Positions 21,419-32,743 are shown, counted from the stretch's first letter. The stretch: 64,000 nt of DNA from Erinaceus europaeus (GCF_950295315.1 NC_080164.1:112426447-112490446), one strand, 5' to 3'. Numbers and translations are program-made. The notes: generated from the sequence alone by a model not told the origin.

Positions 21419-21529
21419 AGTGCAAATTGATTTTCTCTGGAAATTATTCTCCCTTTTATGTGGAATAATTTTATTTATTTATTTGCTTACTTTTTTTGTC
21501 ATCTCTAAGACTAAGTTAATGTAGGCCAA

Positions 21530-21660
21530 CATTTTCAGATCTATATAGGGGGGTGCTGAAGTTTCCTCTATATGGTAGTACTGCCTGCCATATGGTACCA
21601 GGGTACATAGCAAAGCAGGCCCTCTTCCAGGTGAGCTGTCTTAGACTGAGGAGTTAATTG
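21530..21660 (-). mobile_element. Degenerate antisense SINE
   Basis: GGTACCAGGGTACATAGCAA and CCTCTTCCAGGTGAGCTGTC read as an inverted tRNA-like head, after a TTTATTTATTTGCTTAC tail-like stretch at 21470. Confidence 0.45.
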
Positions 21661-22912
21661 TATGTTGTGTAAATATTATTTCAAACCTTTGAATCACCAC
21701 AAGACTTAGTATTCTTTGTAAAATGTCAAAGAGAGAAGTAATTTCTGCTAGATTAGTGGAATTTCTTAGCAGTTGGTTTGTTTATACCAGAAACTTTTAA
21801 CAGAGTTGAAATATTTACAATGGTATTTGATGTTAACTGTTCTCTATAAATCAACTCTGTCAGAAATAATTTCAGGAAACAAAAAAGTCCTTAGCCTATT
21901 CCAGTTTATGCTAGAAAATTATTAACAGCCTCTTAGACTAATATTTGGGAAAGATGTATACACTAGAAAGATGGGCAGTTAACAGAGAAACAGGGTATGT
22001 TTGATTCTGAATAACCAAATCATATCCTAGATTGTTAATTTTGGCATGCTGCTTAATTCCCTCAGTCATTCTAAGTGAACAGTCTACTTTTATTTTACCA
22101 ATAAAATGATCAAACTTAAGAAAATTTCATAGGGTAACATTCTATTCATTATAAAACAAATATTTATGTTCAATTCTGATTTATTCTATCACACCCCCCA
22201 AAGAAATAGTAAGCATTCAAATCTAGAAAAAAATTCATAGAAAGATATTTTTTGAATTGTCTTGGATTCACTTCTCAGTTGCCTTTCAATTTTTTTTTTT
22301 TTTTTTTTAGCTAAAATACATAGTGGGATATTGCTAAGAATGATGATTTCTGTTAGCTTGAATTTGAGGGGAAATTTTGTCTTTTTATAAACTTAATTTT
22401 GGTCTCATGATTCTTCTGTTTCCTTCTTCTTTGGGTGTTGTTTTTGTTTTTTCTATTTCTATATACTGTTGAAGGGTGTACACTTCTTACCCTCAACAGC
22501 ACTGAGGACTTGGCCAAACTGAAACCTCTAATGGCAGAAACAGTAAAAGCCCCCCCCCCCAAAAAAAAGCAACAGAATTCTTAGGAAATCAGAAGACTTA
22601 GACAATAACTATTTTACTCCTACCAAACACCATGGGGGTGGGGGGAAGGTGGTTTGAACACCACCCCAGGAGCAAAAGCTGAAGGAAGAGTGAGGGTTTC
22701 CATCTTCAGAAGCTGTCCTCAGCCCCTTCTTCCTGGGGTAGCCTCAGAAAACGGACAATTGAACAACCAGCAATGTCATGAAGGTCTCCACTGAATCAAA
22801 ACCATACCCCTCCCCCACCACCAAGGCTGGGCATTGGGTCAAAGACTGGAGAACTCCATCCCTGGTATAGAAATCTGGGTGGGGAGGGGAGCAGGTGGAA
22901 AGCAGAACTCAC
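21661..22912. other. Unique intergenic sequence
   Basis: AT-rich to about 22500, then a GC-richer part (22620-22910, with GGGGGTGGGGGG and GGGTGGGGAGGGG runs) that might contain an unannotated repeat. Nothing was identified. Confidence 0.45.
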
Positions 22913-22926
22913 CAGAAAAACATTTA

Positions 22927-23153
22927 TTTATTTTTAATTTCTTTATTGGGGAATTAATGTTTTACATTCGACAATAAATACAATAGTTTGTATATGCATA
23001 ACATTTCCCAGTTTTCCATATAACAATACAACCCCCACTAGGTCCTCTGTCATCCTTTTGGACCTGTATTCACCCCCCACCCATCCATCCCAGAGTCTTT
23101 TACTTTGGTGCAATAAGCCAATTCCAGTTCAGGTTCTACTTTTTTTTCTCTTC
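22927..23153 (-). mobile_element. Short-tail L1 3' end with target-site duplication
   Basis: Antisense of the short-tail L1 end at 39980-40205: TTTCTTTATTGGGGAATTAA, CAATAGTTTGTATATGCATA, CAACCCCCACTAGGTCCTC, CACCCCCCACCCATCC. CAGAAAAACATTTA occurs at both ends (22913 and 23154), marking the target duplication. Confidence 0.9.
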
Positions 23154-23225
23154 TCAGAAAAACATTTAGAGATGATTTCTAACTCTATAGCAGATGGTTC
23201 CCCACGTTGGTGGCGGTGGTGGTTC

Positions 23226-23427
23226 TTTTTATTTATTTATTGAGTAGAGACAAAGAGACATTGAAAGGGAAGAGGGACATAGAAAGGGAGAAAGAAAAAG
23301 AGACATCTGCAGACCTACTTCACTGTTCCTGAAGCTTGTCCCTTCAGGTGGGGACTGGGAGCTTGAACCCAGGCCCTTGCATATTGTAACATGTACACTC
23401 AACTGGGTGCACCACAGCCCAGACCCT
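23226..23427 (-). mobile_element. Type A SINE
   Basis: Antisense: TTTATTTATTTATTGAGTAG, GAAGCTTGTCCCTTCAGGTG, GCATATTGTAACATGTACAC, head CAACTGGGTGCACCACAGCC. Confidence 0.9.
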
Positions 23428-23985
23428 CCTCACAGTCTTTTAACCACTTCCTCCACTGTCCAGGTAAGAACGTCCATTCTAAGGTTGCAGGGGGTGACTG
23501 GACAAAGATGTTGGACAGGGAGCAGATGAGATTAGCAGCATGAGCACATGTACTCACAGCTCAGGAGGAGATGCCCAATGCCACACAGGGTCCCAGAGGA
23601 GCTGCTTGGAGTGAATGGCCAGGGGGTAGAGGCAGCCTTTGTGACATATGGAAATGGGATGGACTTTCCCTTGTTCCCATGAGAGGATGTGATTAGTCGT
23701 AACCATTACACAGGCTGCCAGGCACTGAAAACCCTGACTCAGGGGTGAGGAGGACAGTGTCTGGTTCCCCTGATAGAAGGCATTGCCTGACTTGAGGAAT
23801 GTTATCACTGAGAGCAGGGAGTGGAGGGGAAATTGTGGTTGTGACATCAGAAACCCTTCCAATTTCACATATCAAGGCTGAGGATCATGTTGTCTCTCAG
23901 TTTTGGGTCTTACCCTCCATAATGTGGTGTTGGTGCACAGATAAACAGTATTGCAAGAAAGTAGGGAGTCTAATACTGGAGAGAC
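23428..23985. other. GC-richer unique intergenic island
   Basis: About 550 bp of non-repetitive sequence with higher GC than its surroundings. It has no recognisable exon and is an unannotated candidate for a conserved non-coding element. Confidence 0.35.
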
Positions 23986-24135
23986 AGCTCAGTGGATATA
24001 GAACCTGTCTTGTCATGAGCACAAGTCAGATTTGGTCTCCAACACTAACTACATAGGAGGTACTGGGGGGAAATTGAGTATGTGGGGTCTCTCCCTCTTT
24101 GTCTCTAGTTGTATCTCTATCTTTCCTTCTGAATA
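23986..24135 (+). mobile_element. Degenerate tRNA-like SINE
   Basis: GGAGAGACAGCTCAGTGGAT is box A-like and the CCTCTTTGTCTCTAGTTG body plus GAATAAAAAAAA tail fit a SINE. It is distinct from Types A and B. Confidence 0.5.
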
Positions 24136-24144
24136 AAAAAAATT

Positions 24145-24350
24145 GGGGCCTGGTGGTGACACACCTGGTTGAGCACACATATTACAATGTGCAAGGATCT
24201 GGATTTGAACCCCTGATCCCCACCTGAATGAGTAAAGCTTTGTAAGTTGTGAAGCAGTTTTGCAGGTATCTCTCTGTCTCTCTCCCTCTCTATCACTCTC
24301 TTCTCTCTTGAATTATGGCTGTCTCTATCCAATAAATAAATAAAGATAAT
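24145..24350 (+). mobile_element. Type A SINE
   Basis: GGGGCCTGGTGGTGACACAC head, ATATTACAATGTGCAAGG, CCCCTGATCCCCACCTGAAT, and CCAATAAATAAATAAAGAT tail. Confidence 0.93.
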
Positions 24351-25301
24351 ACATTAACAAAAAAAAGTGGCCTGTCAGTGAAAGGTAAAATTTCTTATGA
24401 GTGAGACCCAAGCATCAGAAAAAAAACAAACCTCAAAGGAAAGGAAATAGTGAATCTAGAAATCAATTCACCCTGACTTTGGACAAAAACACCTTGTCAA
24501 TTCAATGACAACAACAACAATAACAAAAATATAAGAACAATAGATGCCAGAGCAAATAATGAAACATTTTAAATGGATGTTTGCTTCTTATAGTCTCCAA
24601 ATCCAAAATCAATTTATATAGATTGTAGGCCAATAAAAATTAAAACCTCCATGTGTTGTGTATAAATTTTGAGACAGAAACGAATGTTTATGTTACAGTT
24701 CAACTCATGACATGCTTGAATAGGAAATGTTAATTATGGTGATAAATTTTTAAAAAATAGTTTCCTCTGGAAGTGGGAGAATTTACTAAAAAAAGACATA
24801 ACACATTTTTCTGGAGAAATGGGAATTTTTCAAATATTGTTTTATTGTCCAGGAAATAAATATAACAACTATCAAAATAACTGAGCTGAGCACATAAAGC
24901 TAGGAATTTATTGTTTTCAATTGAATATCAATAATTAAATCATTTAATAACTTTGAAATCATGAAACCTTTCTTAAGTCAATAATATAATCATCAGCCTT
25001 TCCATATGTGGAATGTATGCATATATGTGTATGTACACAGACTGTTATTATTTGTAGAGTAGAATGTGATCTACAGGCCAAAAAGCCAATTTAAATTGAA
25101 CTGATATTTACAAAAGACCTATTTTTAATATTCCTGTCTTATATCTTCTATTTACAAAACATTTATAATTGATCCAAAAATATTAGCATTTACACAAAAC
25201 TAGAACATTTGCTTTTACGGTTAGAAAAAATGTCATGTTAACAAAAAAGTACATCCAAAATGAATTCTCAAATTTTGCAAATTTTCATGCCAGGAAAAAA
25301 A
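24351..25301. other. Unique AT-rich intergenic sequence
   Basis: About 70% A+T; no feature recognised. Confidence 0.5.
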
Positions 25302-25493
25302 TGACCTGGCAGCAGTGCACCCAGTAGAATGTACATGTTACCATGAGGAAGGATTGGGGTCAAGCCCTGGCCCCATTTGCATGGGGAGAGCCTTATAAAT
25401 GGTAAAGCAAGGGCTATAGGTGTCTCTCTTTCTATCTTACTCTCTATCTACCCATTCCCTCCTAATTTTTCTCTGTCCTATCACATAAAAGAG
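25302..25493 (+). mobile_element. Type A SINE
   Basis: Diverged copy: GACCTGGCAGCAGTGCACCC, GTACATGTTACCATGAGGAA, GGTCAAGCCCTGGCCCC, ending TCTGTCCTATCACATAAAAG. Confidence 0.82.
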
Positions 25494-25504
25494 GAAAGAA
25501 AGAA

Positions 25505-25860
25505 GCCAGGGGATCAGGCAGTGGCATACCTGGGTAAGCACACACATCACAGTGCTCAAGGATGCAGGTTCAAGCCCCTGGTCCCCACATATTGGGGAAA
25601 AGCTTTACAAGTGGTGGAGCAAAGCTGCAGGTGTGTGTGTCTTTGTTTCTCTCCTCTATCTCCCTCTCCCCTCTCAACTTCTTTCTGTCTTTAGTCAATA
25701 ATAACTAAATAAAAATATTTTTTTAAAAGCCAAGAAAGGGTAAAAAAAAAAGGGAGGAAGAAAGGAAGAGAAAGGATAAAAATGGCTACTAGATGTTTTG
25801 TGTTCATTGTGTATGCACTAAATTCCAGCCATAACCCTGGTGATGTTATAAAATAAATTA
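25505..25860 (+). mobile_element. Type A SINE with diverged tail module
   Basis: GGGGATCAGGCAGTGGCATA head, TCACAGTGCTCAAGGATGC, GGTTCAAGCCCCTGGTCCCC. After an A/G-rich stretch (25740-25780) the tail module appears as TGGCTACTAG...CCAGCCATAACCCTGGTGAT. Confidence 0.75.
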
Positions 25861-26012
25861 AAATTAATAAAAAAATTAATGTAAAAATTATTTGAAAAGT
25901 AAAGAAACCCTATCTCCTTGAAGTCCATTACTATCTTAGAATAAATGTTCCCTGAATCTGAGAAATAGGTTTACTTCAAATTTACAAATTAAATATTAGC
26001 TTTTTTAAAAAT

Positions 26013-26224
26013 CTTTTTAAAAAATTATCTTTATTTATTGGATAGAGACAACTAGAAATTGAGAGATAAGGGAGTGATGGAGAGTGAGAGAGAAATAGAG
26101 ACAAGTGAAGCCATGCTTCACAACTTGTGAAGTTTTCCCCCTGCAGGTGGGGACCATGGGCTCTAACCCAGATCCCTTGACATTGTAACATGTGCACTCA
26201 ATCAGGTGTGCCACCAAGCAGCCC
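26013..26224 (-). mobile_element. Type A SINE
   Basis: Antisense: TTATCTTTATTTATTGGATA, GAAGTTTTCCCCCTGCAGGT, GACATTGTAACATGTGCACT, head CAATCAGGTGTGCCACCAAG. Confidence 0.92.
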
Positions 26225-26639
26225 CAAAATTTTAGTTTGGAGGTATATACTTTTCAGATTAAAATTCAAATTTAACGAAAGACTCGGTAGGCACTGCAAT
26301 TTAGAAATTAAGAAGCCGCCTTCACTGAAAGTAGCCAACTGTGTGCTATTTTCCTTACTGTATAGAAATCTATGTGTCACTCTTGGTAAATACAAACAAA
26401 CAGTCAAGCAAATAATCCACTTGAAATATTAGTGTGAATGTAGGTCAAGGAATTCTCCAGATTTGCATTGAGGTGCCCAACAAGCACCTTCCCTTCACAT
26501 TTATTAGCACTTCATTTTCCAAACTCCAGTTGGTACAATCTCTGTGCCTTAATATGACACACAGTTTTTTCAAGTTTTCATGAACCTCTTTTCTCTGAAC
26601 CCAGTGAGTATTTCTTTTAGAGCTATGGGCAGTAAAGTG

Positions 26640-26830
26640 CAGATAGAAAAACACCTGGTTAGTGGACCAGGTTTATACCCAAGAGTTTCCAGTTTCAATC
26701 TATCACAGACTGCAGTTGTGAAGTTTATCTTGCTGAATTTCAGCTTGCTCCTCCGTGGTGTTCTTCTGATAATTAGAGGGATCAGTGCATATGAGGCCCT
26801 TGTACACAATACAGATTAACATGTTAGTGA
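26640..26830 (+). mobile_element. Possible MIR fragment
   Basis: The order GGACCAGGTTTATACCCAAG, GTTGTGAAGTTTATCTTGC, GAATTTCAGCTTGCTCCTC, GATAATTAGAGGG follows the MIR consensus (gccagactgcctgggttc, gggcaagttactta, cctcagtttcctcatc, gggataat) at low identity. Confidence 0.4.
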
Positions 26831-26940
26831 AAGTCTGGATTTTTTTATTGACTACATTAAGAGGCCCAATCTATAATTGATCAACTATATGCTTAACTTC
26901 CACTGAAAGAAACTAGATGGATTTAACCACAAATTTCTTT

Positions 26941-27176
26941 TTTTTAATTTATAAAAAGGAAACACTGACAAAACCATAGGATAAGAGGGGTACAACTCCA
27001 CACAGTTCCCACCACCAGAACTCCGTATCCCATCCCCTCCTTTGATAGCTTTCTTATTCTTTAACCCTCTGGGAGTATGGACCCAAGGTCATTGTGGGAT
27101 ACAGAAGGTAGAAGGTCTGGCTTCTGTAAATGCTTCCCTGCTGAACATGGGCGTAGACAGGTCAATCCATACTCCC
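26941..27176 (-). mobile_element. L1 3' end, very short insertion with 17-bp target duplication
   Basis: A 236-bp antisense piece of the long-tail L1 3' end (AAACCATAGGATAAGAGGGG through GAACATGGGCGTAGACAGGT). The sequence TAACCACAAATTTCTTT occurs at 26924-26940 and again at 27177-27193, so both ends are exact. Confidence 0.95.
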
Positions 27177-27434
27177 TAACCACAAATTTCTTTGATTTGT
27201 GAGGTGAGTTTTAGTGTGACTCACCTGTCCCATCAATTCTTATGAGGCAGATGGTAGCTTTCTGAATTATCTCTTTTTCAGCCAACAGGAAGAGAGACTA
27301 ACACTGATTTACCTTCTCCAGGTACGTTCAGTAACTGTTATCTCCCTATAAGTGGATATTGTGCCTAACACTGTATGGTAAAGAAATAAACTTTTTTGTT
27401 CCTGGCAACTCATGACATTGTGACTCAAAATCCC

Positions 27435-27545
27435 CTTTTTTACCAAGAAGTCAAGTACTTGCCCAAGATACGGCAGCTGAAAAGTAGGAGAACCGACTTA
27501 GAACCCAGATTCTTACATTCCAAGATCTGAACCAGACATTCTCCC
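27435..27545 (-). mobile_element. MIR fragment (ancient SINE)
   Basis: CTTGCCCAAGATACGGCAGC, GAACCGACTTAGAACCCAGA and the following GATCTGAACCAGAC match the antisense MIR core order (cttgcccaaggtcacacagc, gggattcgaaccc, ctgactccaga). Confidence 0.65.
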
Positions 27546-28369
27546 CCAGGGTAAGTGGGGCCTCTTGTGTTAATTAGACCCTTCCTTTCTGCTGACATGT
27601 GAAATTCAACTCCTGGTCCATTAGAAAATGTAAACAAATAACAACAACAGAAACAAAGCCAAACCTGTAAGCACAAAGTTGATTTCAGAAGAAAGGAATT
27701 ACATCTGCAAAAGCCCCAGTTAACTTACCCCAAGGTCTCTACATGCAGAGTAATCACATTATCTGTGAAATTACAGCAGCAGACGTGGAGCACCCAAAAG
27801 ATGAGCAGTTTCCACAGTACAAACCTGGCCTATTTAGCACTTGATTGAGTCTATCAGTGAAAGAAATAGCAAAGTAATTGACTGAGCCACTAGCAAAATA
27901 ATAGGATGATAATTAAAGCCATAATTAATGCCTTTTCTCTAGGTGACACGCATATTGTTCAGTTTGTCAGAGGATTTTATTTTTTTCTTTGCACACAGGG
28001 CTACTGGATTATGTCACACATTTGCACCAAATAGGGACATTTAAAGCATGTCATAGTATCTTGCATTAAATATAAACAATGACTACTGAAAATAGACCCA
28101 AAATCTTATTTGAAGCGACAAACTTACATTAATTTTTTTTCTTTCAGGTAAAAGGTTAGTTGACAACATCATTTCACACTGCCCCCAGCAATGAAGCCCT
28201 ATGCCCCACCTCCTATGCCAAACATAACCATTACAGTTCTCACAACAATTTCATCTCTTATCTCTTCAATATGGCTTCTGCCCCATGCTTCTACTCCCCT
28301 TTTCCTTCTATTCTTGTTACTGCTAATTTGGCTTTTATAAAAATAAAAGTGTTTCTCTTTTTATAATGT
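27546..28369. other. Unique intergenic sequence
   Basis: No gene or repeat recognised; a 68-codon open frame at 28160 lacks any supporting feature. Confidence 0.5.
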
Positions 28370-28562
28370 TTTAAAATTTATTATTGAATAGAGAGAAATT
28401 GACAGGGGAGGGGGTGATAGAGTGAGAGACAGAGACACTAATAGCCCTGCTTCACCACTCCTGAAGTTTCCTCCCTGCAAGTGGGGACCAGGGGCTTGGA
28501 CGTGGGTCCTTGTACATTGTAACATGTGCACTTAATTAGATGCGCCACCACCTGGCTTCAGA
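28370..28562 (-). mobile_element. Type A SINE
   Basis: Antisense: TTTATTATTGAATAGAGAG, CCTGAAGTTTCCTCCCTGCA, GTACATTGTAACATGTGCAC, head AATTAGATGCGCCACCACCT. Confidence 0.9.
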
Positions 28563-28599
28563 AATAAAGTGTTTCTGTGTTGTGTTTTCCCGAGTTCTT

Positions 28600-28800
28600 C
28601 CGGCTTCTCTATAGTTCACACAAGAGTGAGGTCATAGGATGTTAACCTTTCTCCACCTGACTTATTGCACCTAATATAGCCCTCTCTTGTTCCTGCCATG
28701 TTTTTATTTATAACAAAACTTTATAATAACTGAGTAGCATTCCATTGTATATGTGAACTACATCTTCCTTACCCAGTCATTGGTTCAGTTCCTGGCTCCT
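28600..28800 (-). mobile_element. Old L1 ORF2 C-terminal fragment
   Basis: Antisense landmarks of the L1 ORF2 end: GACTTATTGCACCTAATATA (LSExxQ region), TTGTTCCTGCCATGTTTTTA, GAGTAGCATTCCATTGTATA (YTMEYY) and CCCAGTCATTGG. Diverged copy. Confidence 0.75.
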
Positions 28801-28817
28801 GTAAGGAATGATGCAGT

Positions 28818-29008
28818 AGGGGCCTGGTGGTGGTGCAACTGGTTGAGTTATAATGCTCAAGGACCTGGGTTCAAGCCCCCAGTCACCACTGGTGGGGGAA
28901 AGCTTCACAATTGGTGAAACAGTGTTGCAGGTGTCTCTCTTTCTCTCTCCCTCTCTTCCTTCACCATTTCTGGTTATCTCTATCCAATAAATAAAGATAA
29001 AAAATTAT
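28818..29008 (+). mobile_element. Type A SINE
   Basis: GGGGCCTGGTGGTGGTGCAA head, TTATAATGCTCAAGGACC, GGGGGAAAGCTTCACAATTG, tail CCAATAAATAAAGATAAA. Confidence 0.93.
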
Positions 29009-29129
29009 TTAAAGGAAATGATACAGTAAACATGATGAACACATAGCTTTCTGAATTCCAGATCATTTGTTGATTCTATTTCAGGTACACTTAACAAGTC
29101 AAATAGTGAAATATTTCAAGAATCTGATA

Positions 29130-29925
29130 TATGTGTGCATTGTGAAGAGATGTTCCCTTTGGGACTATGTGAAAACTTGGTAGAGCTTAGGAAAACTCTC
29201 CCATCCTTGGATGGAGGTCTGGAAAGACACCCCACTTGTTAGCCTCTCTCCTTATAGAGATGAGCCAAGAGGGAAACGTCTCCCAGACTCAGTTTCTCCT
29301 TGTTAGTCTCTCAAGCTCACAGAAAGCCTACAAGCCTCTCACACTTAGTTTCCCCTGCTAGCAGCAGGCCTAATGGTTGCCTGCTTTAGGGTTCACTCAA
29401 AGTTCACACATCCACTTCACCTTTGATCATAAAGGAGAACACACTCTATCATACACCCCCAACACCAGACAGTGAAAATCCCCCAAATCTTATTTTCTTG
29501 TGCCCTTTGATATCTATGATTTACATCAAGTTTTGTTTTTTTTTTCTCTACCTCACCTTACTGATTTAACCCCTATGCTTCTCTCAAATGCCTTTGGATA
29601 ATTAACCTGCCTGCATCATGGAGAATCATCATTTTGACCTTATGTATCACATCAATTCTTGTCATGCCAGCCCTCTACCATAGGGGCAAGATGACCTTTA
29701 AGAAATCTGTAATTTCTGACATATGTGAAAAATGTTCTTTGTTTAACTCTCTATATAAACCTGTACCCATCTCCAAATAAATGAATGTTCATACCAGAGT
29801 ACTCCCCAACTCCACCTTTCTGAATCACACAGTCTCTGAGAGCCGGTGAGGGAGGATCAGAGACTTACCCCCTGGCTGGATCCATTTCACGGGAGTGCCA
29901 GCAGTTCCCCATCAGGTTAATTAAC
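29130..29925 (+). mobile_element. ERV LTR, about 0.8 kb
   Basis: Single LTR-like unit: TGTGCATTG/TGTGAAGAG start, CTATATAAACCTGTACCC at 29750, AATAAATGAATG poly(A) signal at 29776, then a U5-like stretch with GTCTCTGAGAGCCGGTGAGG and an end near CCCCATCA. No gag/pol/env flanks are visible, so it is probably a solo LTR. Boundaries are approximate. Confidence 0.65.
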
Positions 29926-30236
29926 ACTTTGACCTAGCATTTTTGTGTGAGAGGATATTTAAGATGGGCATTTCTTAGCAAATTGCAATTATACAATATA
30001 TTGTTGTCAACTATGGCCACTGTCATGTTATACTGTAGGTTTGATTACAGTGATTATAATAACAATAACCATGTCTAGGGAGACAGCACAACCTCTTAGA
30101 GCCTGATATGCTGTCTAAGGCCCCAGAAACCAGCACCTGCACCTTTTATAATCCCCAGAACCTGTCTTTTATATTTTTTAAGAATGGTGCCACTGACAGT
30201 GTATGTTTTCTTTTTTAAAGACTTATTTACTTGTTA

Positions 30237-30312
30237 ATATATTTATAGATAGATGATACGTAGATAGATAGACAGATAGACAGACAGATAGATAGACAGA
30301 TAGATGATATAT
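30237..30312. repeat. (TAGA/CAGA)n tetranucleotide repeat
   Basis: Mixed TAGA and CAGA units over about 75 bp at the tail of the antisense SINE remnant that follows. Confidence 0.92.
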
Positions 30313-30427
30313 AGCCTACGGTACTAAAGGTCCCTTCACTGTGGTGGTGGCTGGGCTCGAACCCGGGGTTGGGGGGGCAGCACATGGCAAAATAGCGCAT
30401 TTTCCAAGTGAGCTATTTTGCAGGCCT
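30313..30427 (-). mobile_element. Degenerate antisense SINE
   Basis: GGCTGGGCTCGAACCCGGGG (inverted box B), then GGCAAAATAGCGCATTTTCC and AAGTGAGCTATTTTGCAGGC (inverted head). Confidence 0.55.
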
Positions 30428-30584
30428 GATAGTGCACATTTTCTTTCTGTCACACCCCCACACATCAGGCTCAACAGTGTCTGAATTCACAGTTGCCATT
30501 TATAAAAGAGACTTCAATGATAAGCAACCCTTATGTAGGTTCATACAACTGACCATTTCCATAGCTTTTCATTCTTGCCTACCG

Positions 30585-30785
30585 ATTCATAGTTTTTATA
30601 TGGTATCACTTTCTTTCTGCTTGAAGAACTTCCTGCAGGGCAGCTTTGCTGTAGATGAAGTCTTTCAGTTTTTATCTGTCTGAGGGAGTATGGTATCTCT
30701 ATTATTTCTGAACTGTGTTTTGGCTGGGTGAAGGATTCTTTCTTAATAATTTCTTCTTGCTGTGAAAATGTTACTCCAAACAATC
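30585..30785 (-). mobile_element. Old L1 ORF1/ORF2-junction fragment
   Basis: CTTCCTGCAGGGCAGCTTTG, GATGAAGTCTTTCAGTTT, CTGTCTGAGGGAGTATGG and TTGGCTGGGTGAAGGATTC parallel the antisense L1 segment at 180-300, which in L1 covers the ORF1 C-terminus. Highly diverged. Confidence 0.6.
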
Positions 30786-31004
30786 CAGCTTAAAAATTGT
30801 TCCTGACAAGGAAAAAGGGCTACAAATGTCTTTATCTTTGTTATTCTATGTTGAGTATTTTTTTCCTTCTTATCGTTACTTTTCAGAAGTGTATTTATTA
30901 CTTGTTTTAAATCATTTGCACATGATGTTCACTGGTGCATTTTTAACTTTTTGTAGCTTGTGCTTCTTGGATTTGTAGGTTGAAAGTTTCTCCAGGGTTG
31001 GGGT

Positions 31005-31128
31005 GGTAGGGCAGTCTGTGAGAGCATAGGACTTGCATGTTTAAGGTCCCAGGTTCAACCCCTAGAAACACCTGGTCCCAGAGATCAATGTGTTTCTGGT
31101 CTCTAAATAAATAAATAAATAAAAATGA
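31005..31128 (+). mobile_element. tRNA-like SINE, third type
   Basis: GGTTGGGGTGGTAGGGCAGT, GAGCATAGGACTTGCATGTT, CCCAGGTTCAACCCCTAG, then (AAAT)n. The middle resembles the 45866 element. Confidence 0.6.
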
Positions 31129-31176
31129 ACTTCCCACTAAATCTCCTCCTCTACTTTTAGGAATTCCAGGCTCCGG

Positions 31177-31452
31177 GGGTTGGGCAGTAGCTCAGCAGGT
31201 TAAGAGCACATAGTGCGAAGCACAGGACTGTGGTAAGGATCCTGGTTCAAGCCTCTGTCTCCCCACCTTGGTGGGGGGAGTCACTTCACAGGTGGTGAAG
31301 CAGCTCTGCAGGTGTCTATCTTTCTGTCCCTCTCTCTTTCTTCCCTTCCTCTCTCCATTTCTCTCTGTCCTATTCAACAATGACAACATCAATAACTACA
31401 ACAACAATTAAAAAAAAAAAAAAAGCCAACAAAAGGGAAAAAAAAAAAAAAG
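31177..31452 (+). mobile_element. Type B SINE
   Basis: GGTTGGGCAGTAGCTCAGCA head, GGTTCAAGCCTCTGTCTCCC, GTCACTTCACAGGTGGTGAA, GCCAACAAAAGGG and a long A tail. AATTCCAGGCT / AATCCCAGGCT flank it as an aged target duplication. Confidence 0.9.
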
Positions 31453-31539
31453 AATCCCAGGCTTATGTCTGGGTTGTCTATGTAGCAAACCCTCGTGGAT
31501 AAGCTGTGTTGCTTTCCTTTACTTTTCAAATTTTTAAAA

Positions 31540-31833
31540 ATATTTATTTATTTGTTTTCCCTTTTGTTGCCCTTGTTGTTTTTATTGTTGTAGCTATTAT
31601 TATTGTTCTTATTGATGTCATTGTTGTTAGGACAGTAGGACAGAGAGAAATGGAGAGAGGAGGGGGATATAAAGAGGGGGAGAGAAAGATAGACATCCAC
31701 AGACCTGCTTCACCACCTGTGAAACGACTCCCCTGCAGGTGGGGAGCCAGGGGCTTGAACCCGGATCCTTACTCAGGTCCTTGCGCTTTGTGCCACGTGT
31801 GCTTAACCCACTGTGCTACTGCCTGACTCCCCA
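31540..31833 (-). mobile_element. Type B SINE
   Basis: Antisense: TATTTATTTGTTTTCCCTTT, GACTCCCCTGCAGGTGGGGA, GGGGCTTGAACCCGGATCCT, head CCCACTGTGCTACTGCCTGA. Confidence 0.92.
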
Positions 31834-32086
31834 GTTTTTTCTTAATTTATCACAACTTGACACATATTTGGTTTTATTATAGAAATGATGACTTACAAGA
31901 CTGTAATTGTCACAGAGTTTAGTTTTATATCTCCTGAATGAAGATGTCAGCACACTTTACCAATCATTAAATTGTCCTCTTGCTAATACAGGCCACTGGG
32001 TCCCCAGAATCTTTTGCACCCCCTCTCACCTCTCATTTTTGAATCATTTGGTCTACTTAACTATGATAATTTAACTTAATTATTTA

Positions 32087-32282
32087 TCTTTATTTATTGG
32101 ATAGAGACAGCCAGAAATCAAGAGGGAAAAGGGAGACAGTGAGGGAGACAGACAAAAAGACACCTGCAACCCTGCTTCACTACTCATGAAGTTTTTCCCT
32201 GCAGATGTGGACCAAGGATTTGAACCGGGTCCTTGCACATTGTAACATGTGCGCTCAACCAGGTGCGATACCACCCAGCCCC
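32087..32282 (-). mobile_element. Type A SINE
   Basis: Antisense: TCTTTATTTATTGGATAGAG, GAAGTTTTTCCCTGCAGATG, GCACATTGTAACATGTGCGC, head CAACCAGGTGCGATACCACC. Confidence 0.9.
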
Positions 32283-32423
32283 TGAACTATGATAATTTAT
32301 GAATATTTAACCGTCTTTTTCTCATTTGTTTCTTAAATCTCACCTATATATGAAATCATCCTGTACTCCTCATTCTCTTCCTACTCTGTTCCACTTGTCA
32401 TAATCTCCTTCATTTTCTTTCTT

Positions 32424-32664
32424 TTTTTTAATATTTATTTTATTTATTTATTCCCTTTTGTTGCCCTTGTTGTTTTATTGTTGTAGTTATTATTGTTGTT
32501 GTCGTTGATGGATAGGACAGAGAGAAATGGAGAGAAGAGGATAAGACAGAGAGGGGGAGAGAAAGATAGACACCTGCAGACCTGCTTCACCGCCTGTGAA
32601 GTGACTCCCCTGCAGGTGGGGAGCCGGGGTTCGAACCGGGATCCTTATGCCGGTCCTTGCGCAA
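32424..32664 (-). mobile_element. Type B SINE lacking the head end, with target duplication
   Basis: Antisense copy from TTTATTTATTCCCTTTTGTT to ATGCCGGTCCTTGCGC, missing the outer 35-40 bp of the tRNA head. AATCTCCTTCATTTTC (32404) and AATCTCCTCCATTTTC (32664) flank it, so it was inserted already truncated. Confidence 0.9.
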
Positions 32665-32743
32665 TCTCCTCCATTTTCACCCATGTTGTAACAGAAGAGA
32701 TTTCATCTTTCTTTGTAGCTGACTAGTTTTCCACTTGCTGGCC

